A program made the translations under genes and the position numbers. Below are positions 11,791 through 23,645 of a DNA stretch of 64,000 nt, in pieces. The notes beneath the pieces were generated by a model, which saw only the letters and a list, made by a program, of their open reading frames with translations, ran no database searches and had not been told where the DNA came from. This DNA comes from Ophiura sarsii (lineage: Eukaryota; Echinodermata; Ophiuroidea; Amphilepidida; Ophiuridae). The stretch covers positions 35,800,553 through 35,864,552 of the forward strand of contig CM069457.1 of NCBI GenBank assembly GCA_035610835.1, written 5' to 3'. The number at the start of each line of letters is the position of its first letter. Positions within the stretch are counted from its first letter, which is position 1.

Positions 11791-11804
11791 TTTCTTAGCA
11801 CACG

Positions 11805-11862
11805 GCTGACGGCGGACGGCGGACGGCGGACGGCGGACGGCGGACGGCATACGCCAGACGCC
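11805..11862. repeat. GC-rich 7-bp minisatellite (GGCGGAC)n
   Basis: About six to seven head-to-tail copies of GGCGGAC follow a CACGGCTGAC leader and lead into CGCCAGACGCCGGACAG. They sit immediately right of the 108-bp satellite. Confidence 0.85.
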
Positions 11863-12051
11863 GGACAGAAATAGTGATAACATAGTCTCTTTCTGATTAC
11901 ATCAGGGCGAGACAAAAATGATGAAAGGTTATGCATTTGTCATTCCATATTTTGTATATGTATACACTTGGCTTGCCATAGATGGTCAAGTGGCATTGGT
12001 AATCACATCATAGCATTTGTGGTCAAAGGTTTACTGGGAGAACTCCAAAAT

Positions 12052-13290
12052 GTCAGGAGTGTAACATTGACATGCCATCTAAATTTTGCAAACTTCCTTA
12101 TATATTTAATTAAGTTATATCAGTTTATTATAGTAGTACATGATGTAAATTAATAAATAGTAACAAATAAAATTGTGTTACATTGAATATGTCTACTCCA
12201 GATAGTAATTAGGGGTCAGTCAGGAGTGTAACAAATATGTAGAAATGTAAATACATTTTGGATGGCCCACTGCCGTGCCATAAACTGTAATATAAACTTG
12301 AAACTGTCCATGTATCCCTTTGATATGGCCATATTCTGATGTTTAAAACTATTAAAATCAAACCTATTAACTAATAATTAGTTAAAACAAAACAAACTCA
12401 GGCCTTTATTGTGTAAAAATAGGGGTTTTGTGTGGAAAATCTGATTTTCTTCCCAATTTAGTTGTTAAAGGCATAATGAAATTGTATTTTCTATGCTTGC
12501 CAATCTTCCAAGTTGAGGGGAACTGTACTTTATACTTAAAGGTTGTGTTTTTTATCCACCAAACCTATTTTATCCACCATTATTAGACATGTCAGGAGTG
12601 TAACACAATGTAGAAATGTATTATATGCATTTTGAATGGCCCACTGCTTTGCCGTAGATTGTAGTATGAACTTGAAACATTCCATATACTATGATATTGC
12701 CATATTCTGATGTTTAAAACTATTAAAATTAAACCTAATAACTAATAATTAGTTAAAACAAAACAAAAACAGGCCTTTATTGTGTAAAAATAGGGGTTTT
12801 GTGTTGAAAATCTGATTTTTTTCCTTCGATTTAGTGGTTAAAGGCATAATGAAATTGTATTTTTTATGCTTACCAATCTTCCAAAGTTGTGATACTATAC
12901 TTTGTACATAAAGGTAGTGTTTCTATCAATAAAACCTCTATTATCGGCCATTATTACAATGTCAGGAGTGTAACACAATACAAAAGTATGTAGAAATGCA
13001 TTTTGAATGGCCCACTGCTTTGCCATAGATTGTAGTATGAACTTGAAACATTCCATATACTTTAATATTACCATTTTCTGATGTTTAAAACTATTAAAAT
13101 CAAACCTAAACTAATAATTTGTTTAAAATTTTTAAAAATCCCTATATTGAGGGGAAAGTAAGGGTTTTATGTGGAAAATCTCTTCTTTTTTTAATTTGAT
13201 TGTTTTAGGCCTAAACAAATTGCATTATCTAATGTTACCAATCCTCCAGAGATGAGCTGTACCTTAAACTTGTTGATTTAAACATAATTG
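12052..13290. repeat. Three ~371-bp tandem repeats headed by GTCAGGAGTGTAAC
   Basis: Units start at 12,219, 12,591 and 12,961 (spacing 372 and 370). Each starts with GTCAGGAGTGTAAC and shares GGCCCACTGC, TGATGTTTAAAACTATTAAA and AGGCCTTTATTGTGTAAAAA, the third unit being the most diverged. A lone head motif stands at 12,052. Confidence 0.85.
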
Positions 13291-13639
13291 TGTTAATATT
13301 TAACAAATAAATGTTTTGAGATTTTACCCAAGAAAAGAAATGTTCTACAATAAATAGTGTTTAAAAAAATATGAGGACTATTTTGTGTGTTTCTTGATTT
13401 GTTTTACATACTTTAACATATTGGGATTTCAATAAGATATAGAAATCATTAATATATCCAATTTGAAATTTTGGAATTTTGGGAACACAATCTCCCATTT
13501 CTCAGCCATTTTTTTTAAAACTGCCCTTATACGAAATGGGCCTGGCCCTAGGTAGTTAACACTCCAAATCCTAAATCTAGTAGTAGTAGGCCTATAGTAG
13601 TACTATAATACTAGTTGGAATTACAATTGAACGAACACA

Positions 13640-15671
13640 TTGAAGCAGCGTAGCGTATTGTGTACATTGCGTGAAGCGCACACAATCCAAAATGTTGATC
13701 AATTATTTTGTTCACAGTTAGATGGGTTAACACTCAAAATCATAAAATCGATTTAGGATGACGGACACTTTCCGTAATTTTTATCGAAATGCAGATATTT
13801 CAACATTTAAACATGAACATTGTTTGAAATGATTCATTTTGAGCCGGACTCACCGATGACTTCACTGGTAACCAATTGCAACAAATTTTGAAATCATGCA
13901 ATCCAATCCAAAATGTTGATTTATTTTGTTCACCACGATTAATGACGGAATTTTTTTCATATTTTTGATTAAAATGCACATTTTTCAAAATTTGAACATA
14001 AAACGCCGTTTGAAATGAATCATTTGGACTCACCGATGAATTTGATATCACTTGTAACCAATTGCAACAACAAATTTTGGGATAAATCTACAATAATCTA
14101 AAATTCTGATCAATTTTGTTCACCACTTAATTGGACTCACAGATGAATTTGATATTAACCAATTGCAACAACAACAAAAATTGAGATAAATCCACAATAT
14201 TTTGATGGGTTAACACTAAAATCATAAACCGAGTGAGATCACGGACACTTCGGTAATTTTGATCAAAATGCACATTTCAAAATCTTAACAAGAATATTTG
14301 TTTGAAATGATTCATTTGGACTCACCGATGACTTTGATATCACTTATAACCAATTGCAACAAAAAATTGAGATAAATCCACAATTTTGATGGGTTAACAC
14401 TAGAATTATAAATCGAGTGTGAGATCACAGACACTTTAACAAGAATATTTGTTTGAAATGAATCATTTGGACTCACCGCTGAGTGACTTTAATATCACTT
14501 ATACCAATTGCAACAAGAAATTTTGAGATAAATCCACAATGTTGATGGGTTGACACTAGAATTATAAATCGAGTGTGAGATCACGGATACTTTTCGGTAA
14601 TTTTGATCGAAATGCACATTTCAACATTTGAACAAGAATATTTGTTTGAAATGATTCATTTAGACTCACCGCTGACTTTAATATCACTTACCAATTGCAA
14701 CAAGAAATTTTGAGATAAATCCACAATGTTGATGGGTTAACACTACACTAGAATCCTAAATCGAGTGAGATCATGCCATCACGGACACTTTATATCGGTA
14801 ATTTTGATCAAAATGCACATTTCAAAATTTTAACAAGAATATTTGTTTGAAATGATTCATTTGGACTCACCGATGACTTTGATATCACTTATAACCAATT
14901 GCAACAAAAAATTGAGATAAATCCACAATTTTGATGGGTTAACACTAGAATTATAAATCGAGTGTGAGATCACGGACACTTTAACAAGAATATTTGTTTG
15001 AAATGAATCATTTGGACTCACCGCTGAGTGACTTTAATATCACTTATACCAATTGCAACAAGAAATTTTGAGATAAATCCACAATGTTGATGGGTTGACA
15101 CTAGAATTATAAATCGAGTGTGAGATCACGGATACTTTTCGGTAATTTTGATCAAAATGCACATTTCAACATTTGAACAAGAATATTTGTTTGAAATTAT
15201 TCATTTGGACTCACCGCTGACTTTAATATCACTTACCAATTGCAACAAGAAATTTTGAGATAAATCCACAATGTTGATGGGTTAACACTACACTAGAATC
15301 CTAAATCGAGTGAGATCATGCCATCACGGACACTTTATATCGGTAATTTTGATCAAAATGCACATTTCAAAATTTTAACAAGAATATTTGTTTGAAATGA
15401 TTCATTTGGACTCACCGATGACTTTGATATCACTTATAACCAATTGCAACAACAAAAAATTGAGGTAAATCCACAATATTTTGATGCGTTAACACTAGAA
15501 TTATAAATCGAGTGTGAGATCACGGACACTTTTCGGTAATTTTGATCAAAATGCACATTTCAACATGAATATTTGTTTGAAATGATTCATTTGGACTCAC
15601 CGATGACTTTGATATCACTTATAACCAATTGCAACAACAAAATTGAGATAAATCCACATTTTTGATGGGTT
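13640..15671. repeat. Satellite array, left part (monomers ~130-190 bp, 545-bp higher-order repeat)
   Basis: Monomers carry GATGGGTTAACACTAGAAT, GTAATTTTGATCAAAATGCA, ATTCATTTGGACTCACCG and CCAATTGCAACAA. A three-monomer block at about 14,390-14,935 recurs nearly identically at about 14,935-15,480, showing higher-order organisation. The array stops mid-unit at 15,671 and resumes at 27,018, so the DNA between them is an insertion. Confidence 0.85.
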
Positions 15672-15954
15672 TATGCTCGTATCATACTAAGGTCGCTTTG
15701 CGATTAAATCGCTCCTATGACGAGTTTTACGTCATATAAAAAAACCCGATACATCGATCAAAAGATCGCTTGACTGGAAACGACCGGTCGCGGCCAGTTC
15801 GACTCCATTTCAACTCGGACGCTCATGACGTAATGAACATCCTACTTTTTCAACCAATGGGGTAGGTTATTTTGCCTCTAAATTAGCAACCAATCAGCAG
15901 CTATAATCCAGGTTGTCGTCTGCGTGACCAAAAAAAGACCTGAAAAGGCATGCG

Positions 15955-16412
15955 ACTACCCTTATCTAAATTTAAAGCATTCGCAAAGCACTCGCATAGT
16001 TGTCAAAAGCCCTCGAGCGAATGCTTATAACCACTATATACAACCACTATATACAACCACTATAGGTATGCCTTCATATGCTTTCGTGTATCAGGAAAAC
16101 CGCTAAATAACCCTCGAGTGCTTTTAAATAACCCTCGAGTGCTTTTATTGCATTCGCAAAGCCCTCGAATAGCCCTCCTCAGAGCCGAAAAATGTAAATG
16201 AGCTTAGCTCTCGAATGCTTTTGACCACTATTGAATGCGAATGCTGAATAGTGGTTGAAAAATAATACCATTCGAGGGCTTTAATAGCATTTACAAACCC
16301 CTTGCTATATAGCCCTCGACCACTATTGTATAGCACTCGACCACTGTTCAACCACTATTGTATAGCACTCGACCACTATTGTATAGCACTCGACCACTAT
16401 TGTATAGCGCTA
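15955..16412. repeat. Left subterminal repeat cluster of the TNP2/BEN transposon
   Basis: At least ten copies of ACCACTAT (one inverted) are interleaved with GCATTCG, GCACTCGA and GCCCTCGA words, for example TATAGCACTCGACCACTATT repeated at 16,330-16,400. Clustered subterminal repeats are the binding sites of the accessory protein in plant CACTA elements. A binding role here is inference. Confidence 0.8.
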
Positions 16413-17041
16413 GCCGAAATGTTCGTTGGGCTGTATATTGAGGTTACGCAATGTTGCATGGTTTAGGTACCATGTGGGTACATGCTTTCAAGATTATGTT
16501 TAATGTGCAACTCTTTCAATGGACATTTTGGAGGGTTCCATATACTGTAAAAATTAAAAATGTGCGAAAATATTAGTCTAGTGTACAGGCCTATATATGT
16601 AGAATCAAGATCGCGATTCGTGAATTTTCCCACAGTTACAATACTGTAAAACAGGTTAATTTTGCGGGCAATTTAATTTCTTAAAAGGCCCAAATCTGCT
16701 AAATTAAATAGCCGCGAATGAATCTGTGGATATGCTTGTTGGAATTAACTCTTTTTTACAGTATACCACATGTACTACTCATATGCTTATTGTATAATGT
16801 ACGTACCTCTTAACTGCAGAAATCATTGTAACATGACCCTTCTTGCGAGCCAGTAACACACTTCAAGAATGAAACAGTTAACACACGTGTTCAGTCCACT
16901 TGCCTCAACTTTAATGTAGCTATATTTTGGTATACATACCATGCAAAACACTCGATATGCAAATAATATTTGCTATTATAACATCTAACATCTTATAAGC
17001 CAGTATCAATAAATTGGGAGTCCAAAGAATACATTCCCTGG

Positions 17042-17081
<40 letters not shown>

Positions 17082-17384
17082 AGGTGCGCTGGCGTTTAGG
17101 ATATTTTTGAACGTGTCCACAATTACGAGCGTTTGCCTGCTTATTCATACTATATTTATCACTATGTCGTCATCCATCTCAACATTTTGAACATGCTCAA
17201 AAAAAGTCTAGACCCAAATTCCCAAAATGTTGGGCACACATTAGCTCTATTCGCTAATAAGTGAAGTTGATCCAAGCATGGATAGCAAAAGAAAAGAAGA
17301 CCTGCTCTGACATCATTACATAAAGTCAGCAATGAATGACTGGAAAGTGTGGAGGACACCACCTGAGTTAAACAGCTGACCGAC
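16413..17384. other. Non-coding interior; CTGTAAAA-type MITE remnant and poly(C) run
   Basis: About 16,640-16,765 is bounded by TACTGTAAAACAGG and TTTTTTACAGTAT, a common small inverted-repeat element type (compare 51,631-51,840). A homopolymer of about 36 C occupies about 17,045-17,080. No gene is seen before the terminal BEN exon. Confidence 0.5.
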
Positions 17385-20245
17385 TCATCTTCTCGAATTG
17401 GTGCACTTGTAAGTAAATTTCTTGTTGAAAGCAGTGGGGCTAATGTCCTCCCACTGATGCTTCTTGATGAGCGTCCGGATATATTCTGAGAGTGAGAGTG
17501 AGAGGGAGAGAGAGAAAGAATCACAATTAGAAAAGCAGCAGGTATGATTCAAAGCTGCCAAAGCAAAATTCACAGTCGTTGTTAAATGTCACTAACGTTG
17601 AATCCTGTTGAAAAATACCTTGTAAGTTATAGTATGTACGCTTAAGGTTTGTTTCATTTCAAGAGGAAGTTCGAAAGCTGAATGACTATTTTATAAATGT
17701 AATAAATCATGTTATCGTTAATAACTTTAGTATCCCTGTTTGTATAAAAATAAACCAGTTCCTAAAGTGACAAAACAGTTAGTGCACTAAAATTGTGTGA
17801 TGTGCATTTACCGGTAGAAGCAGTTCCATCGTATAATGCACGATATGCTAGTTGATATCCATTTAACAACGCGCAGCGCAGTGAGCACACACATAGTGAC
17901 AATTAAGAATAAGTGGGAGTTGTATCTTATTAAATATAAAGAGTGGTAACGCACAGGGCTGGCTCAAATTAATTGAAGGCAACTCCATTCAAAAGTTCAT
18001 TGCCTTGGAGAAAGTTGGTAACCCTTTTAAATTGCCATAACTTACATACTCTCTTTATTTGTTATGTTGAGGACTGGAAATGCATTTCAGACCAACTTCA
18101 TTTAAATTCTTGGTGCTATTTAAATCTCATACAAATTTATTATCATACTTTTTTATTTTATATTTATTTATTGATTTGTTTTGCTTTGTAAATCTGTGAC
18201 AAACACAGGGTGATCTGGGTACTAAAATTAAGATGCATTAAAATGTTAATCACATTTCATGCTTTAAACAAAATCTAATCAAATTGTTTTGAACTGTATG
18301 GCATTAATTAAATAAATATGAATTTAATTGGGCATCTGAACTGTAAAAATAATGGTGCCATGTAATAAAGTTTGAAAATACGAATTAAGCATTTGGTTAG
18401 AAACTGATGTCCCAACTAATCCTCCCATCAATAAAATAAATTTGCTTTTTGACAGCATATTTCAGTTTTTACCTATATTGAGCTTATTAAGTTCAATTTG
18501 CAATGGTTATCGACTTACCTTTAATCGCAACAACACGGACTTGGTCAAGAGGTGGTCTGATTTCACCCTTGCGCTTTTTCATACCAAGACCGCATGACGC
18601 ACGTAGTGTTTGATGATCAAACACAAGGTCTATGATGCCGTTGAGCATAAAACTGCTAGCATCTGAGCGGGGTTTCTTGATGGCATTTTGTTCCATGGTG
18701 TATAGACTGAGCGCATCTACATTCACAGATGCATATCTATCTGGGCAGCTTGGGTCCATTATCAGTGGGATCATCTGTAAATAATAGACAAATTTACATA
18801 AAGTGTTAACTAGGGAATGCTTGAACACCAACATAATGCTATTTTTGTGCTTTGACTATGTGTTCAGACTAGCAGTGAATTTGTTGCATTATTTGGTCAC
18901 TTCTGCTGCAAGCTAAACAGCAAGGCTCATGAAGATAACAGTTATTTTACCGGGAGCTAAGGAGCTATTTTTTATCAAAAGTAGCGCCCGGATCAGGGGG
19001 ATTTATTGGGAACTGGGAGCTACTTTTAGTCTACCAGGAGCTAAACTTTTATTAAATCAAATAAGCTTAAGCGAAATTCAATGTTTTGGGCGAGCTTTTT
19101 GGCGCTGGTTTGGACAAAATATCAGTGCTCGGTTGTTTATATTTCAGCATTACCAGACGCTTTGGCAGAAGGACCGAGGGGTAAAAATTACCCAGCGCCC
19201 GCTTATCTTGAACCTTGCCAAACAGTAAATACATCCCAAAATTATTGCACTGCACCTCACTGCACAATCTTGGTTACAAATACATGAATGTTGTGTATAG
19301 TGTCCATACCTTACGCTGTGTAGTTGAACTTGGCTGCAGCTGTGGCTGAATGTTGGACTGCAGCAGCCCTTGTGGTGTCGACTGCTGCTGTGGTGGACTA
19401 GACGACTGTGGCTGAGTGTCGGACTGCCGCAGCCCTTGTGGTGTCGACATCTGCTGCTGTGGTGGACTAGACGACTGTGGCTGAGTGTCGGACTGCCGCA
19501 GCCCTTGTGGTGTCGACATCTGCTGCGGTGGACTAGATGCCTGCAGCTGTGGCTGAGTGTTGGACTGCAGCAGCCCTTGTGGTGTCGACAACTGCTGTGG
19601 TGGACTAGACGGCTGTGGTGGACTAGACGACTGTGGCTGAGTGTCGGACTGCCACAGCCCTTGTGGTGTCGACATCTGCTGCTGCTGTGGTGGACTAAAC
19701 GACTGTGGCTGAGTGTCGGACTGCCGCAGCCCTTGTGGTGTCTGCTGCTGCTGTGGTGGACTAGACGCCTGCAGCTGTGGCTGAGTGTTGGACTGCAGCA
19801 GCCCTTGTGGTGTCGACAACTGCTGTGGTGGACTAGACGGCTGTGGTGGACTAGACGACTGTGGCCGAGTGTCGGACTGCCACAGCCCTTGTGGTGTCGA
19901 CATCTGCTGCTGCTGTGGTGGACTAAACGACTGTGGCTGAGTGTCGGACTGCCGCAGCCCTTGTGGTGTCTGCTGCTGCTGTGGTGGACTAGACGCCTGC
20001 AGCTGTGGCTGAGTGTTGGACTGCAGCAGCCCTTGTGGTGTCGACAACTGCTGTGGTGGACTAGACGGCTGTGGTGGACTAGACGGCTGTGGTGGACTAG
20101 ACGACTGTGGCTGAGTGTCGGACTGCCACAGCCCTTGTGGTGTCAACATCTGCTGCTGCTGTGGCTGAGTGACGGACTGCCGCCGCAGTGGTGTCGACAA
20201 CTGCTGCCTCGCTGCGTGCCGAATGCCAACTCCAGCATCTTCCAT
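17385..20245 (-). CDS. Gln/Pro-rich repeat protein with C-terminal BEN domain (3 exons)
   Basis: Exons on the minus strand are 20,245-19,310, 18,774-18,519 and 17,485-17,385 (stop). Donors are AAG/GTATGG and AAAG/GTAAGT; acceptors are TTTACAG and CTCTCAG. Phases (0, then 1) join without a stop, giving about 430 residues. Residues ~20-300 are Q/P/S-rich, with a 76-residue unit (228 bp at DNA level, seen at 19,573, 19,801 and 20,029) repeated three times. Exons 2 and 3 together form a BEN domain: a helix with SSFMLNGIIDLVF, then LRASC, PLDQVRVVAIK across the intron into EYIRTLIKK. BEN domains bind DNA or bridge chromatin proteins. A further acceptor (TTTCTGTAG) upstream of the ATG hints at a 5' exon. 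It lies divergent to the transposase, about 100 bp away. Its role as a transposon-end-binding accessory protein is inferred. Confidence 0.7.
18775..19309. other. Intron 1 of BEN gene
   Basis: This holds a dispersed-repeat-like stretch (about 18,930-19,060) with recurring GGGAGCTA words. The short ORFs on both strands look accidental. Confidence 0.4.
19340..20200 (-). repeat. 228-bp coding minisatellite inside the BEN gene
   Basis: Three in-frame 228-bp units, each made of shorter ~45-75-bp variants of a Q/P-rich motif (TPQGL-QS-TQPQ). The unit is a multiple of three, so length changes keep the frame. The opposite strand is also open here and gives a spurious Leu/Trp-rich ORF. Confidence 0.85.
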
Positions 20246-20347
20246 TCCTGGAAACTACAGAAACAAAAGACAAATAGTAAAACAACAACACTAGCAGTCA
20301 GGGCTTGAATTAATCGAAGGCATCGAAGGCCCCACCTAGTAGCCTTG

Positions 20348-22876
20348 ATGCCCTCAATTTCTGGCTGTTTTTACTCCATTCAAAAGTACATAATGGCCTT
20401 GGATAAAGTTGGGTCATTCCACCCCAATCCTTTGCTTGATGATTATCACCCCCCAGTCAATGACCATGAAGATGAAGTTCTTGATCAATTGCTACGTGAT
20501 TTGCATACAGAGGTGCAGCAAGGACACCAAGATAATCTTGCTGATGATACAGTCGACCCTTTAACGATCCTGGCTGAAAACATTGTTCTTGCTGCTGAAT
20601 ACGAACCGGAGGAAACAACCCCAGAAGAAGAGACTACCGAAGAAGACCCAGAATTGTACCCTGGTTCAAAGAGACGGATGGGAGTTGTGGTTCTTCTCTT
20701 GATGTGCTTTATGGTAAGATTTCGATTAGCAGATGAGACCATGCAGTACTTATTGGTATTGCTTCAGTTACTATTACCGGAGAACAACAGACTAATGAGA
20801 TCATTTTATTTGTTAAAGAAATATTTGCAAAATCTGACTTTTCTACCTGTGATACATTACCATTGTTCATTTTGCTATCAACTTATTGACAAACACGCTG
20901 TGAGATGCCCCAATACACACTGTATGAAAGACTTGAAACAATCAGGATCTGTTTCATATTTTGTACTACATAGCCTCATCAACCAGCTGAATATACTGTT
21001 CAAAAGGGCTTCTTTTACCGAGAAAATCAGGTCACACCGTTTCGACCACTACAGGACAAATCCAAATGCTAATATACGGGATGTGTACGATGGATCGCTA
21101 TACAAGCAGTTATTTGACAATGGCGTGCTGAACAACCCTAACAATATTTCACTGGCAATGAATACTGATGGTGTGGCCATATTTAAAAGTTCGAAAGTTT
21201 CCATGTGGCCAGTGTACATGATGATAAATGAATTGCCGATATCTGAGCGCAAAGCCCGAGAAAACACTCTATTCTACGGTGTGTGGATTTCTGAAAAAAA
21301 GCCATGCATGTGGAGTTTTCTGAAACCCATGTATGAACAATTAAAAGAACTAGAAAATGGAGTAACTTTGGAGGACCATAAAGGAGAACAATTTATATGC
21401 AAAGCTTCCCTATTAACTTGCACATGCGATCTCCCAGCGAAATGTTTAGTGACTAATAGTGTCCAATTTAATGGAAAGTATGGTTGTTGGAGCTGTTTAC
21501 AGCCCGGGGAGAACTTCCGGACAGCAGCAGGGGGAAATGTACATGTCTTCCCATATAATGCTGACAACCCATCAGGACCAGAACGTACCCCTGATGCTGT
21601 TAAAAGTGACGTTAATGAGACAATTCGAAAAATACAAAATGGAGAGAAGAATTACATGGTGCATGGCATCAAAGGCCCCTCCTGGCTCATGTATTTAACT
21701 AACTTCAATTTTGTTCATGGTTTTGTGATTGACTATATGCATGGTGTGTGTGGTGGGGTAACAAAGCTTATGATAAACTTGTTATTTTCACCTCAAAACA
21801 AAAAAATGCCGTTTTCTGTTTGGCATAGCAGAGAAAAGGTTTGTAACAGTCTAAAAAATATTAAACCAACACTTAACATCAACAGAGTACCGAGGTCATT
21901 AGACGACCTAGCTTTCTGGAAGTCATCCGAGTACAGGAATTTTTTGTTTTACTGGGGCATCCCTATTTTGAAAAATGTATTAAGTTGCATTTATTTCAAC
22001 CACTTTTGTTGTTTAGTGAGAGGGGTGGCACTTCTATCAAAAGAGGATATAACACCATCTGACATAGTATTAGCTGAGGCTTGTCTTAACGAGTTTGTAA
22101 AGCAGTTTTCCCATCTTTATTCGCAACGATACATGACCATGAATGTACATCAACTTGTCCATCTACCCAAAACTGTACTATCAACAGGACCATTGTTTTC
22201 TAACAATTGTTTTGCTTTTGAGGATTTAAATGGTTTTATTGTTTCTCACATTCATGGTACTCAGGGAGTAGATACACAGGTTATATCTACTATTAATTTG
22301 ATACATGCTCTTCCTATCTTACGGGAAAAATATGAATCATCAGACTTGGAGGCATCTGCTTTTCTTTCTAGTATGACTAAACATTTGAATAAATCATGGC
22401 ATTGCATATATCCTGGTATATACCGTGTTGATAGTTTAAAGACCAAGACTATTACATCAGATGAATTTTTGTCAATCAGTCAAAATTATAGTGTGTTGTC
22501 TACATGTTGTAGTGTTAAGAGTTGGTTAAGAATTTTCATTGCAAGTTGTCATTCTTTTGTGTATGGTTCCTGCTACAAGAGATTGGCACGTCGAAACCAA
22601 AGTGTGATCAAGTATATATGCGATGGCAGGTGTACATTTGGAACTGTTAAATACTTTGCTGAAATTGAACATGCTCAAGGTGTGCAAAGTGTAGCAATGG
22701 TAGTGCCATTTCATATAGGTAGATACAGTGCTGAAGATCATATTCACATGGTACAACTTAAATCACATGACATTGTAGTTGTTAGATTGCAGGACATTGT
22801 CAGTACATGTATGTATGTTGAAAGTGATGGTGTGCACTTTGTATGCGAATTGTTGAATAGATTTGATGGAGACTAG
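20348..22876 (+). CDS. TNP2/CACTA-like transposase
   Basis: An uninterrupted 842-residue frame from an ATG at 20,348. The N-terminus is acidic (residues ~85-105). A Cys4 zinc-ribbon-like group lies at about residues 173-192 (CSFC...CPNTHC). TNP2-type blocks follow: SLAMNTDGVAIFKSS with Asp near 274, WPVYMMINELPISERK, KPCMWSFLKPMYEQL, GCWSC, VIDYMHG with Asp near 462, and the C-terminal MNVHQLVHL...FAFEDLNGF with Glu near 625. These three acids are candidate catalytic DDE residues. The enzyme would cut and join the element's ends. The first ~30 codons overlap a short repeat also found at 17,957-18,040, so the real start may be downstream (Met near residue 17) or in an upstream exon. AATAAA follows at 23,027. 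No frame disruption was seen, so it may be functional. Confidence 0.8.
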   Translation: MPSISGCFYSIQKYIMALDKVGSFHPNPLLDDYHPPVNDHEDEVLDQLLRDLHTEVQQGHQDNLADDTVDPLTILAENIVLAAEYEPEETTPEEETTEEDPELYPGSKRRMGVVVLLLMCFMVRFRLADETMQYLLVLLQLLLPENNRLMRSFYLLKKYLQNLTFLPVIHYHCSFCYQLIDKHAVRCPNTHCMKDLKQSGSVSYFVLHSLINQLNILFKRASFTEKIRSHRFDHYRTNPNANIRDVYDGSLYKQLFDNGVLNNPNNISLAMNTDGVAIFKSSKVSMWPVYMMINELPISERKARENTLFYGVWISEKKPCMWSFLKPMYEQLKELENGVTLEDHKGEQFICKASLLTCTCDLPAKCLVTNSVQFNGKYGCWSCLQPGENFRTAAGGNVHVFPYNADNPSGPERTPDAVKSDVNETIRKIQNGEKNYMVHGIKGPSWLMYLTNFNFVHGFVIDYMHGVCGGVTKLMINLLFSPQNKKMPFSVWHSREKVCNSLKNIKPTLNINRVPRSLDDLAFWKSSEYRNFLFYWGIPILKNVLSCIYFNHFCCLVRGVALLSKEDITPSDIVLAEACLNEFVKQFSHLYSQRYMTMNVHQLVHLPKTVLSTGPLFSNNCFAFEDLNGFIVSHIHGTQGVDTQVISTINLIHALPILREKYESSDLEASAFLSSMTKHLNKSWHCIYPGIYRVDSLKTKTITSDEFLSISQNYSVLSTCCSVKSWLRIFIASCHSFVYGSCYKRLARRNQSVIKYICDGRCTFGTVKYFAEIEHAQGVQSVAMVVPFHIGRYSAEDHIHMVQLKSHDIVVVRLQDIVSTCMYVESDGVHFVCELLNRFDGD

Positions 22877-23645
22877 AAGTCATATATGGTACAGTTGTTC
22901 TTGGTACATGTATATTCCTCAAAATATAGGGTCAGAAATTCATGGAGAATCCGGGAATCCATTCTCCCAAAATATTCCCGTCGGTAAAGTTGCGAGAATC
23001 TAAGAAACTCTGTAAATTCTTGCAAGAATAAATGGATTCTCTGAACCTCTGATGAACTTCTGACCCTGAAATATAAGTAACTGAGACTTCAGCAATTTCA
23101 CTTGGTTTATTTCTCGAGGGGTGAAAACCAAAAACGATGGCCAAAACGTGTGCTCGCGCAGTGTTTTGGGCAGAAAAAAAATGACATTTTTAACAATTTT
23201 CACTCTCGAGAAAAATGTTGAAGGGTGAAAGTCAAAAGTGTGAAGGGTATTTTTCACCCTTTGTGAAAACACTTTTTAAAAAAGTTTTAAGGAAATCTCT
23301 TCACTTCAATATAAGATATTGCACGTGAAGATGGAATGAATATTAAAATTTAAATCAGTTTAAGTGCCCAAATCCAAAACAAGTCTGTTTGTTATTTTAC
23401 CATTTTGTTCGTCTACAGACTCTACACGCAGCCTTGGACTAGCAACAGGCAGATTATTGATTTAAAACTGGTAGCGACAACGCACAGGTCGATAGTAAGA
23501 GTGACGATTGGGGATGCTTCAATTGATCAATGCAGCCCATACACATACAATTATTCATGTACATGTAGATAATACCATGTTCAAAACCAAAGTGTGAAAA
23601 TGTAAACTGCGCTTTGTTCTATCCTTATCAATGTAGTGTTCTTAA
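22877..23645. other. 3' flank of transposase gene
   Basis: A candidate poly(A) signal AATAAA is at 23,027. The stretch 23,085-23,285 has inverted TTTTCAC / GTGAAAA words (for example GAAGGGTATTTTTCACCCTT) and may be a decayed foldback. No gene is seen. Confidence 0.4.

Larger units (their letters stand above)
8262..13526. mobile_element. 5.3-kb TIR element with 4-bp TTAT duplication (no transposase)
   Basis: The left end is GGGCGGTTTTAAAAAAAATG. The right end, inverted, reads GGGCAGTTTTAAAAAAAATG and both continue GCTGA. TTAT sits directly outside both ends (8,258-8,261 and 13,527-13,530). Inside are a 108-bp satellite, a 7-bp GC minisatellite, three ~371-bp repeats and five copies of the 14-mer GTCAGGAGTGTAAC (8,452; 12,052; 12,219; 12,591; 12,961). 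No transposase-like ORF is present, so it is non-autonomous. The 4-bp A/T duplication does not settle the superfamily. Confidence 0.75.

Noticed and set aside
16920..17120. Gly-rich minus-strand ORF
   Set aside because: The Gly run is the poly(C) tract; no other coding evidence.
17162..17524. 120-residue minus-strand ORF
   Set aside because: Out of frame with the BEN terminal exon that it overlaps; the exon frame is supported by phase-matched splicing.
19370..20308. 312-residue Leu/Trp-rich plus-strand ORF
   Set aside because: Antisense shadow of the Q/P-rich BEN exon; the minus frame has splice sites and a BEN domain, this one has neither.
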